Below, piece by piece: positions 11,850 to 20,922 of a stretch of DNA of 64,000 nucleotides. This stretch comes from Isoetes taiwanensis (taxonomy: Eukaryota; Streptophyta; Lycopodiopsida; Isoetales; Isoetaceae), in the NCBI GenBank assembly GCA_021234155.1, contig JAJEKV010000013.1:5834775-5898774 (forward strand), in the 5' to 3' direction. Position 1 is the stretch's first letter. Every line of letters starts with the position of its first letter. The notes under the pieces are model-generated. The model was not told the DNA's origin and did not search any database. It saw only the letters and a program-made list of their open reading frames with translations. The position numbers were made by a program, and so were the translations under genes.

Positions 11850-13393
11850 GCAGACTCTGATTGAAGATAGTAGGAACCATCAGCAAGACCTGTATTGTTG
11901 CTTCGTTGACTTTGCCAAGGTATTTAAGACTGTGCCTTGGGAAAAGCTGTGGGCATGATTGCGACAACTGGAGGTCCCTGCGAATTTGCAGAATGCAGTA
12001 TACATGCTATATAAGACGTGCTCAGGTCGGTTGTAGTCGACAGGCCAACCATTCGATAGCAGTATCAGGGTCTGCCAAGGATGCCCTCTCTCTCCAACAA
12101 TGTTTGGGCTTTACATTGATCGATCGAAAAGTTGGATTGCTGACAATGGAGGCAGCGGAGCTCAACTTTTGTGCCAGATTACCAGGAAACTAATATATGC
12201 TGATGATGTTAACCTTCTACCTTAGACTCTGGTAAGACATGCAACCCGACCTCCATGCCCTGGACGCATTCGACCAGGTGACTGAAATGCACATGAACCT
12301 GCCAAGAGTAAGGTGGCCCGCATATCATCCTTACGTCAGCCAAGGGCACCCTCCTTCAGTTACCGGAGGAAAACTGTGGAAGTGGCATCCACCAACAAAT
12401 ATTTGGGAGTGGACTTTCCTTCTGTTATGCACTGTAGAGCCTGTCCTTTTATACAAGATCGAAGTCTGGGGTTCGGTGGTGCCCCTCGCTACTAGGAATG
12501 ACTTGGAGTAGGTGCATAAAGCTTTCTTAACACGTGCACTGGGGGCAATCGTCTACTTTAAGAAGTTGGTTATTATGGACGATGTTCGTCTCTCTAAGCT
12601 AGCTTATACTGTGGCAATGAGGCCTCAGCACCTCAAGGCATGCTGAAGGGAAAAGAGAGCTCAATAGCTGGCCAGATAGAATATGCAGTGGCACAGGTGC
12701 ATATAGATACAAACAGAGGCATATTGTCATAGCTTGAGGCAATACCTTGACATCTACTTCCTCAGCAAGATTTGGGATGCCAGCACCCTTGAACAGGTGA
12801 AGACATCACATTATCAGTGCTGTATAATCCCCACATTATAATGGGGCCTGCAACACTACATATGTACCCATTTGCCTATAAAAGGCATAGACTCATTGCT
12901 CAATTCTCAAAGGTGCACACATCTCCGAATTGAGGCAAATAGATGGATTGGAGAGCCATGCTAGGATAGACTTTGTCAATGTTGCCGAGTGGAAATCGTT
13001 GAGGATGAATGCCACACTCTTTAAAGCTGTCCAACATATGATCAAATCCCGACAGGTTATGCTAAGTTGGCCAGGCCCGGCCAGTCGCGACATGTGATAT
13101 TGAGCATGACCTTAGTAAGGATGCTGTGATCATACCTTTAAGAGATGGATTTGCGAGATCAGCTATGTAACTCGAACATTCGCCCACGTATATATATTTC
13201 ATGATGTCTATTTGTACAGTTTGACAACATTCTTATTACTGCCACGGTTTTTCCCCTCGAAGGGGGTTTCTTAATCCAGGCAGTAATAAGTTTGCTCTGC
13301 TCCTTCAGTGAGTCCCATAGGCCGATTGGTCTCCGTGGACCATAAAAATATTCTATTATATTTTATTCTATCATATTCTATTCTATTCTATTA
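11850..13393 (+). mobile_element. 5'-truncated LINE (reverse transcriptase to 3' tail), degenerate
   Basis: Translations in shifting frames give reverse transcriptase pieces: a CFVDFAK-like motif A region near 11890-11930, CPLSPT-like residues at about 12080-12100, and the catalytic box YADDVNLL at about 12196-12219. Several frameshifts and stops break it. The 3' end holds a stem-loop module (13232-13290), then TTGGTCTCCGTGGACC (about 13327) and a tail of CTATT-type pentamers (13349-13393) rather than poly(A). The same 3' arrangement recurs in minus-strand copies ending near 49 kb. It is a dead copy of the same family as the larger LINE at 49.2-54.6 kb. Confidence 0.8.
13232..13290 (+). other. 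Stem-loop module in LINE 3' region (copy A)
   Basis: CTTATTACTGCC at 13232-13243 pairs perfectly with GGCAGTAATAAG at 13279-13290 (12 bp). The 35-nt interior contains GGTTTTTCCCCTCGAA and GGTTTCTTAATCC. Related modules with different but still pairing stems occur at 28711, 49242, 20123 and 61120. Confidence 0.75.
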
Positions 13394-13399
13394 AGGCTT

Positions 13400-14925
13400 C
13401 ATTTTCAATCTTGAGTATATCAAAGTCTAATAGCATTAAGGTCTCATAAATAATATTCACTAATTCTCTGCTTCTTCCAAGATCATCTCGTCCATGAGTC
13501 AGTTCTTTTGAAGCATCTGTGCTTTTGTCCACCTTCCCCTTCTTGCATCAGCAACTCTTAGTAAATTTATTTCATGTTCTTCTTCTTGCAAAACATCTTC
13601 TTTAGAGGCACTAGTATCCAAATTTATCTTAGAGATATCATCCATACTCTCTGCATCATATTGGTCTCTTAGACCAGCTGGGGCATTGGTTGTTTCATGA
13701 TTAATAGGGAGCAACTCCTCTAATGTTGCAGGACCCTCACTTTTATCATTTTCATTTCAGCATTTACTTTAGATATAACTTTGTAAAATTCTTCTTCATT
13801 CAAGGTGACATCTTGCTTATCATTATTCTCCTTTTGGCTGGATCATAAAGTATATACCCCTTTGACTGATCATCATATCCAACCAAATATGTAATGTACA
13901 ATATATTATCAAGTTTTAACTCATTAGGTACATGAGCAAATGCAAAACATCCAAAAACTTTAAATCTACCATAGGATGGTTCTTTTCTAGAGCAAAAGAT
14001 GCTTGAAATTGCACCTTTGATGCTTAATGAAGGCAAGTAGTTTTATACCTGAGCTCAGTATGAACTGCCCCATTTTAAAAGAAATTGGGTATGCTTAAAT
14101 ATTTAAGCATGGCTCTGACAACATTAAGGGTGGTTCTATTCTTCCTTTCCGCAATGCCATTCTGCCGTGGGGCATATTTGTAGGTCCAATGTCTCTTTAT
14201 CCCATGTTCAACGCAAAATATTTTAAATTCATTTGAGAAGAACGTGTCTATATGTAAGAACTTGATTCTTCTTCTAGTTTCTATTTGAACTTCTGCTACA
14301 AATTGCTTAGATGCTTCAAAACCTTGATTTTTTGTCCTTAAGCAATAGCATTTAGTTCTTCTGCTGAAATCATCTATGAACTTTACGAATAATTTTTTTG
14401 CAGTCATGCTAGTCACATTCAGAGGTCCACAAATATCTGAGTGAACTAAGTCAAGAATTCCTTCGGCGCTCTTATTTAGTCTTTTGAAAGAAAATCTGGT
14501 AATATTTCTTAAGAATACAATCTGCACATATAAACACATATAAAGTTCTCCAATCTGTTTTCAATAGCATTTATCATACTCTATTTATTTAATCATTTCA
14601 ATTGTTTTATGGTTGACATGGCATAACCTTTCATGCTAGGTCTTAATTGATGGGCAGGCCATTAGATTTAAGCTTGGCAAATGATCATTTTGTAAACCAA
14701 ATAGATTTCTCACTCTCTTGCCAACAAATTTTAGTTCATTATTAAAAAAGACTTTACATGCTAGCTTTTCAAATAACAACTTGTTTCGAAGGTCTACGAA
14801 CTGACAAACTGGAATCAAATAAATACCTGAAAAAACTCAATCGAAATACCATCGGCATTTGTCCAGCCAAAATAACATTGCATCATGCAATTTTTGTTAG
14901 GACAATGGGTAATCCAGCAGCTCCT
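13400..14925 (-). mobile_element. Ty1/copia retrotransposon fragment (integrase region), degenerate
   Basis: On the minus strand 14539-14075 encodes a Ty1/copia integrase core, with LVHSDICGPL, FIDDFSR, a third acidic-region motif and APRQNGIAERKNR. 14036-13800 continues with the post-core segment (FGCFAFAHVP and GYDDQSKGYILYDP). 13714-13499 covers the linker toward reverse transcriptase. A possible gag-pre-integrase relic lies at 14818-14636. Frames are interrupted, no LTRs are visible and no reverse transcriptase follows, so this is an internal fragment. It is bracketed by CTATT pentamer repeats on both sides (13349-13393 and 14926-14960), which suggests it sits inside or between LINE tails. 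Confidence 0.85.
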
Positions 14926-14960
14926 CTATTCTATTCTATTCTATTCTATTCTATTCTATT
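14926..14960. repeat. (CTATT)7 pentanucleotide microsatellite
   Basis: Seven perfect CTATT units. The same pentamer forms the tails of LINE copies at 13.35 kb and, on the opposite strand, 49.17 kb, so this may be an orphan LINE tail. Confidence 0.9.
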
Positions 14961-15624
14961 CTTTTGAGATTGAGTAATTTTTGAAAGAGGTATTTAGCCA
15001 TACATATTCATAATAAGACAGTGAATCTAAAGGCAAATAATATTTTTCCTTTATACTTTCAATAATTTACCGAAATCATTTATTTGATTTTTTAACGAAA
15101 TCATTGATTTATTATTTGTTCCGATCAAGAATTATTTCATCTCAGTTTTGAAAGGAGGAAAATAAAAGGCAAATGATTGGTGTAATAGCAAGACCCTTAA
15201 TGTGAAGCAGCCAAAGGATCCTTCAAAGATCGTGAGAGCCAAAACGGAAGTGCGCCAACAAGAATGCCAACTAGGACCAGCGAGATATTCCTCTCTTGTT
15301 GGATCCAAATTCTCAAATCTGTGCCGGATCTTCATCAGCCCACTTCTTTCTTTGCCACAATGGTGCGTTTCTTCTTGCCCAATCCCTTAAACGCTTCTCG
15401 ACACTCCTATTTCTCCTTCTTCCAGCTCCAAACCCAACTCATCAGATCGCCCTTTTCTGCTCTGCAACTCCGTCTCAGAGTTGCTCGGCAGATAGACGCC
15501 TCATTTGCCTTATCTGCTGCTTGGCCGGTTGTATTGCCGGAGTTTGGCCCAGACTTTCTGCTATACAATGTGGGTTCTGTGGATTAGCATCAAAAAATAA
15601 GAGGGGCTGGGAATTTTTTTCGCA
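14961..15624 (+). promoter_or_regulatory. Probable promoter and 5' leader of the cyclin gene
   Basis: AT-rich sequence to about 15140 is followed by a pyrimidine-rich, G/C-richer stretch (15330-15620) typical of a plant 5' leader. Open frames in this leader overlap the coding start in other frames and show no domain. No clear TATA box can be chosen by eye. Confidence 0.3.
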
Positions 15625-17421
15625 ATGAAAACTTCTTCCGTATCCAGCCTCCTTTGCTCAGAATCCCTCGAAGTTGAGCTTTATGACAGGAATTCAGCTG
15701 CCCCATCCACGCCTAATTTTGAAAGGCAATGGAGGCATATGCTCTCAATCTCAGGAAGCCTTCTTCAATCTGAAATGGTGTTGTCTGATATATTTTCAGA
15801 TGATTTTACAAGAACGTATTCAGCTAATGTTGAATGGACTTCAATTCCTCGGCTTGATGAGGATTGCAATTTGAGAGAAGATGCTTGTTGTGATTGCACC
15901 AAGCAAGATTTTGGAGAATCCATAGCATTGTTGCTGCAAAGACAAAACAGGAAAGAATACAGGCTCAACAATGCTTACATTAGAAGCTTAAGAGGTTTTG
16001 ATATCATGCAATGTGAGGGACGGTCTAATCTGATGAATGCACGTCAACAGACAGTGTCATGGATGCTCAAGGTAAGTAACCTCCTGTATTTTTAGTCTAC
16101 CTTTTAATTGCTAGCTTTTGCTGCGTATTAAATTACCCTTTCTGTAGTTGATGGATTTTCTTAGGCTACAACGTTCAACAGCTGAGCATGCTATTTCCTT
16201 GCTTGACCGCTTCCTCAAGAACTGCACGTGGTTCAGATGTAAGTAATAACCATGAGATTTAGAATTTTTAACATGTCTCTAACCTTAGTTTGTGGTTCTT
16301 ATTTTCTCAACTATTTTGTGGTTCTTATTTTCTTACTAACAGTTTATAGTCATCAGGTTGGAAAGACTGATGACATCTACATTTCTGCCATTGCATGTAT
16401 TTGGATGGCAGCAAAAAAAACAGCCATGCTATTAATCTCTGCTGTTTCCAGGTAGGTTATGGTCTTGCATCTATTTTATGAAATGTTTCTCTAGTTGCCA
16501 GTTTTTCTAAGATAATCATGTAACTTTATTACCTTTCTAACCTACTTTTGTAACCTGCATAGGCACTGACAGGGATAACATTCAATGAACAAAGTGTCCG
16601 ACAAATGGAGGTCATGATTCTCCAGTCCCTTGGATGGTGCGCAATGGCAATCACTGTGTCTGATTTCCTGGCAACCATTATTGACCATTTCCCTGATATG
16701 GGGAGTTCCATCTCATCTCCTCCAACTACTTTTTTGCGAAGAGCAAACGAAATACTGCTTATTTTACTTCCAGGTAATGAGATAGATATTTGAGATCATA
16801 CCTCCTTTTCCCAGTTTTTGTTTTGTCCTTAATACGTTTTTTTCCATCATAATCATGTTTTGTTGCCCTCTTTCAAAATTTTGACATGGAAGCATCAGCA
16901 CATAATAAGAATGTGACTAAATCTTGAAAAGAAATAAATCATCCTGACCCAGTTATCATGCAGAGGTGGAGTTTGTGGTTTATCAACCATCAGTAATAAG
17001 CATGTGTTTGATCCAATGCATCCTGGACGAACATGTGCCTCTGCAGGCTGCCTCTCACATGGACTCACTTCGAAGAACACTGAATATTGACATGGTATAC
17101 TTGCTGAAATCTAATTAACATAAATGTTCCTGGCATGTCTTGATTAATGAATGTGAATCCTTAGAACGATTTATTCCTTAACAACCTATCTGGCTGCGTA
17201 CATTATTATCCTAAGATCTGATGTCTTAAAAATCATATCAAGAGTCTGAACTAGAAAACTGATCTATATATCCTGTGATATTTCAGGTAGCTATGCAAGA
17301 ATGCTACCAGATACTTATGGACCTTGTTGTAGATCCGTTGCTGTTTTATAACACTCATTCTCCAGATCACGTTGCTGAGATTACGACACCACTGGCATGC
17401 AAGTCTTGGAATAGAGGATAA
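15625..17421 (+). CDS. Cyclin-like protein, six exons, apparent frameshift in exon 3
   Basis: Exons are placed at 15625-16071, 16148-16238, 16343-16451, 16563-16773, 16964-17094 and 17287-17421. Every intron starts GT and ends AG. The product would be about 374 residues. Exon 1 contains a region before the cyclin box, then NARQQTVSWMLK. Exon 2 gives LLDRFLKN and exon 3 AIACIWMAAK, the usual cyclin-box landmarks. Exon 4 gives FNEQSVRQMEVMILQSLGW (helix 5 region). Exons 5-6 form a C-terminal cyclin fold. Plant cyclins bind a kinase to drive cell-cycle transitions. The mix of features resembles D-type or SDS-like cyclins and I cannot decide between them; an LxCxE motif is not evident. Exon 3 (109 nt) ends one base out of phase with exon 4. 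A run of eight A at about 16413-16420 could explain this by loss of one A, either a sequencing error or a real lesion. Confidence 0.7.
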
Positions 17422-18575
17422 GATCCTGTATTACTTTTACAAGAAGCTTCTCTACAGAAACATATAGCAGGCATGCATCAGGCCGTTCTGATGTCATGTA
17501 AATGGAACATTAAATGTTGTTATATAAGTGCTAGAAGGTTTTTCTGGCATGCAGAGTTCCAAGCATGTTTGGAAGTGCCTTCGAGCATGTTGTCTTATAT
17601 ACATGTGGTTGAACCGTCTTTCTACCAAATGTTGAACTATTATCCAATGCAAAGGTTGGATACACGTTCAATGCCACAGATGTGGAAGATTTTAAAATAG
17701 ATAGACCATACGTTCTGCTTTTGCAATCTCTTTTTAAAAAAAAAATATACAGCAGACATTGATTTCCTTTCCAATAACAGGACCCGCTGTTCTGATGTCA
17801 TGTATAATGGATCCAATAAATGTTTTTAATTTGCAAAAATCTTTGGTATAATCTAAAATTGTGTTGGATTTACTTAAAATATGTCTCGTCAATCCAACTA
17901 TCACCATCTGACCAAACAGAAATTGCTTGGAACTCCACCTATTGGAAGGTATGACATTTTAAGGAACAAGTAATCCTTCTTGTCAAATGGATATCAACCA
18001 ATGCTTCCAAATAAGTTTGGCAAGAAATTTGCATTTGGTCACCCTAAGGTATTCTATGTTCATAAATTAGCAGCCTGCATGCAAGTCATTGCCAAACAGT
18101 TCTTGGGTTCAAACAACATTATAGAGTTTTCTTCAAAAGCAATCTTGTTAAGGCCTCCAAATGTTACATCTGGCTTGAATCTCTAGTATATGGAGAGATT
18201 ACATGTTGTCAATGTATACTTACAATTAATTTCTTTGATTGAGATCTTACAATGTCTTTTGCTTTCAATCTATTTTTGTTCTATTTATCATCACATATCA
18301 GATGGAAACAAATCCACTACCTAGGTGTGATATGCTAGGAGCTGTTTTGCATGTGATTATCTAGAATATATGGCAAGTTTAAGGTCTCTACCACATGACC
18401 AGTTGGTCGTACTTAAACCTGCGACCTCAAGGCAATGGGCTTTTAAGGTTCCCATTAATAGACCGTTGTTGGTCATGTTTGAACCCCAGATCTCGGGTGT
18501 GGTGGTTTAATAGACCATGCCCCAAAGGGCAGAAAGGAGTTTTAATTGCTCTTTAAGAATGTCCAAAAATAGAAA
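17422..18575. other. 3' flank of the cyclin gene and unassigned sequence
   Basis: Probable 3' UTR follows the stop. A short imperfect duplication around GTTCTGATGTCATGTA appears at about 17486 and 17794. A 68-codon frame at 17980-18186 has no recognised motif. The stretch 18360-18530 has tRNA-like box fragments but not in a usable order. Confidence 0.35.
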
Positions 18576-19898
18576 ATGGGCTTTACTGCCATCGGTTTTC
18601 TTTTTTTAGCACGCTTACCGATGGCGTTACAATTGGAATCCCATGAGATGGGATACCGTCTATGGGTGGCATACAGAGGTTGCAAAGGCATTTGGATATG
18701 CTTTCATTATTTTATGATGCAAAAGGCATGCAACTTTCTTGCCATCAGTTTTCTTTTTTTTAGCAAGCTTACCTAGTTTAAATCTAAAATCTGAAATCTA
18801 TTTTTGGTTACAATTGAAATACCACAAGATTTGATACCGTCTGTGGGTAACATACAGGAGTTGCAAAGGCATTTGGATACGCTTTCGTTATTTTGTGATG
18901 TAAAAGTCATGCAAGTCAATATGGATAATGCCAAAGTGATTGTGTTTGGGGCAAACAAGACTGATCATTTACAGCTCTATTATCAAGATGAACTTGTAGA
19001 AATTACCAGTAGCTATATTAAGTACCTTTTGATATTAGTGGATAAGAGTCCAAATTGGAATGAAGTAGTGGTGCAAAAGGTCAATGATGGCCTCAAAGCA
19101 TTGTATGCAATGCAATGTAGATGTACCAAAGCAGAGATAAGAATTTTAGCATAACGCTGGTGCAATCTATGGTTTTGTATGGATGTGAAGTATGGGATCC
19201 TGGATTGGCCTTTGAGACTTGGAAAAGGGTTGAGAAAGTTTATAAGAAATTCTTTTGCTCTAAACTTGGAACAAAAATGCAAACTCCGTATGATATGATG
19301 TTAGGGAATGTGGGATGCTCACACTGGAGGCGGAGACGCTTTACAGGTCCCTTAATTATGTCTATAAGGTATTGTAGATTATGTTTCAAGAAAGTTTACC
19401 ACGCTTAGCTTTAGAGGAGACATGGGTTAAGGGCTGCTTTGTTGATGTCACTCAGTGGATGGCACGATGGGGGATGGATATTCATGATTTAGCCTTGTAT
19501 AAATTTGATATCTGCACATGGTTCAAAATGAATGTTCTTCAGAGGACATGGAGAGATGGGGCAATAGAAAAGAAGTTTTATATCGGACTCATCCTACATT
19601 GCAGGAGGCAAAGTACTTGGCAGAGGGGATTCCCACGAAGCATAAGCATGCCATGTACAGGATGAGGCTGAGTTCACATAGGCTTCATGTTGAAATAGGT
19701 AGGTGGAATGACATTCCTTATGGTTTATGGTATGTTAAACATTGCATTTAGTGCAAATGCCATTGTTTGCTATCAAATATATGCTTGTTGGTGCATGGGT
19801 GGTCCATGCTTGCACCATTTTCTATTCTAGTTGTATTTTATTTGGTTGATGCTCTTCAATTTGATGATGTAACCTAAAAAGATTGAAATATTACTAAT
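18576..19898 (+). mobile_element. LINE C-terminal fragment, degenerate
   Basis: Pieces in three frames match the region downstream of the LINE reverse transcriptase: LQRHLDTLSLFCD (about 18858), a VLYGCEVWD segment (about 19172) and RLSSHRLHVEIGRW (about 19664). The same order of landmarks occurs in the minus-strand LINE at 49.3-50.5 kb (HLHALHSFCE, HRLRIETGRW). The reverse transcriptase core and the catalytic YADD box are absent, so the copy is 5'-truncated. The 3' end lies near 19898, directly before a 39-bp repeat that belongs to the next element. Confidence 0.75.
18613..18915 (+). repeat. Imperfect tandem duplication (~182 bp offset) in LINE remnant
   Basis: Sequence around TTGCAAAGGCATTTGGATA appears near 18681 and again near 18863, with 100 or more flanking bases alignable in both. 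The first copy also carries a 9-bp palindrome, GCCATCGGT paired with ACCGATGGC, at about 18588-18626. Confidence 0.8.
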
Positions 19899-20122
19899 AT
19901 TTTGGTGAGAGACTCGTCTGGAGGGGGAAAACCGGCCTAGATAGGCATATCTTTCATCACAGCAGTATACAACATTTTGAAAAAATATCTAAGGTGGAGG
20001 GTAGTCCACCAATTGGGTCTGACTACCCACTAATAATAAAGGGGACCTGCCATAGGAACAACCCAGGCCCCTTTTAAGATGGCTTAAAATAAGAAAGGCA
20101 AATAGGAGGCAACGTGCGAAAG

Positions 20123-20183
20123 TTTATCATCGGGATGAAAAACCCCGCCCTTTCGGGTTTTCGAGGAAAACCCTAATGATAAA
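20123..20183 (-). other. Stem-loop module (copy D) in the non-coding unit
   Basis: On the minus strand TTTATCATTAGGG (20183-20171) can pair with CCCGATGATAAA (20134-20123). The interior carries TTTTCCTCGAAAACCC, a GAAA-capped CCC/GGG hairpin and GGGGTTTTTCATCC. It has the same layout as the LINE 3' modules at 13232, 28711 and 49242. Confidence 0.7.
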
Positions 20184-20530
20184 CCTTCGCCCGACGGCTC
20201 CAAAGGAAAAGCCCGGGCCATCAAAGTGGAGATCATCGATGAAAAAGTCGAGGAAGCACAAGATAGAGGTCGCAAATCAGACGATGCATCTCAAACTCCA
20301 TGGGAGAGCCGAACAAAAGAAAGAAATAGCCATGATCGCCTGAAAACTTAGGAGAAAAGAAAAGAAAAGAAACAGAATGCATGAGACGTTAGAAAAGTAA
20401 CGCAACAAAGTCGCCATCGGATGAAATGATCTGAAAAAAACAACACAAAAAGAAGTAGTTAACTCAAAAAATAGAAGCCATCACGCCGGGCGAAAGGCCC
20501 CCTAAGGGGGGGGTCCGTGATAAATCACAA

Positions 20531-20706
20531 TCCTCCTATAAGAGAAGGGCTGGGTCACGAGCCACGCGACATAAGAGCATACCTTCAAATAACCTAACCT
20601 CTCAAATACAGAGGGGCTGGTCACGCGAGCCACGCGACATAACATCATATCTTAAAATAACATAACCTCTCAAATATAGAGGGGCTAGTCACGCGAGCCA
20701 CGCGAA
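20531..20706 (-). repeat. Three tandem twin-hairpin modules (~66-bp period)
   Basis: On the plus strand each unit reads CCTCT-loop-AGAGG followed by GGCTGGTCACGCGAGCCA and CGCGA. On the minus strand this forms two adjacent hairpins, GTCGCG...CGCGTGAC and CCTCT...AGAGG. Units lie at about 20531, 20597 and 20663; the first is the most diverged. Two further units occur at 61318 and 61374. Confidence 0.75.
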
Positions 20707-20766
20707 ATGGAATCACAAATCAAAATGAAAAACATGAATGCAAACAACTTAGGGTGGGAAGGGAGG

Positions 20767-20886
20767 GAACTGAGACCAAAAAACTGCTGTGAGAAGACGC
20801 CGATAATGGAGAAAAAGCCCTACAACGTATATATAGCCTCGTCTCTCCCCAAAATGGCGATCCGACGGTGTCGAATCGCATGCATT
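20767..20886 (-). promoter_or_regulatory. TATA-containing promoter segment, copy 1
   Basis: A 120-bp block identical to 22550-22669. On the minus strand it has a palindrome CGATTCGAC-ACC-GTCGGATCG, then ATTTTGGGGAGAGACGAGGC, TATATATACG about 30 bp upstream of a likely start site, and a leader. Minus-strand orientation is inferred from the TATA position. Confidence 0.55.
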
Positions 20887-20922
20887 TTGGTGAGAGACTC
20901 GTCTGGAGGGGGAAAACCGGCC

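Larger units (their letters stand above)
19899..20922 (-). mobile_element. Hairpin-rich non-coding unit with TATA promoter (locus 1)
   Basis: Read on the minus strand, this 1-kb unit has in order: a 39-bp repeat (20922-20884), a palindrome CGATTCGAC/GTCGGATCG, a TATATATA box (about 20836-20829), a leader, three hairpin modules (20706-20531), a stem-enclosed module (20183-20123), a hairpin with arms GTGGGTAGT and ACTACCC (about 20030-20000), and the same 39-bp repeat again (19937-19899). A second locus at 61.0-61.6 kb on the minus strand repeats this order with different sequence. No protein frame is convincing. It behaves like a non-autonomous transcribed mobile element; its class is unknown. 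Confidence 0.55.

Noticed and set aside
18360-18530. tRNA-like or SINE promoter
   Set aside because: Box-like motifs occur in incompatible order and orientation.
19899-20922. Hammerhead ribozyme or retrozyme interpretation of the hairpin-rich unit
   Set aside because: I could not find the conserved CUGAUGA and GAAA core on either strand of the repeats or the flanking 39-bp sequence.
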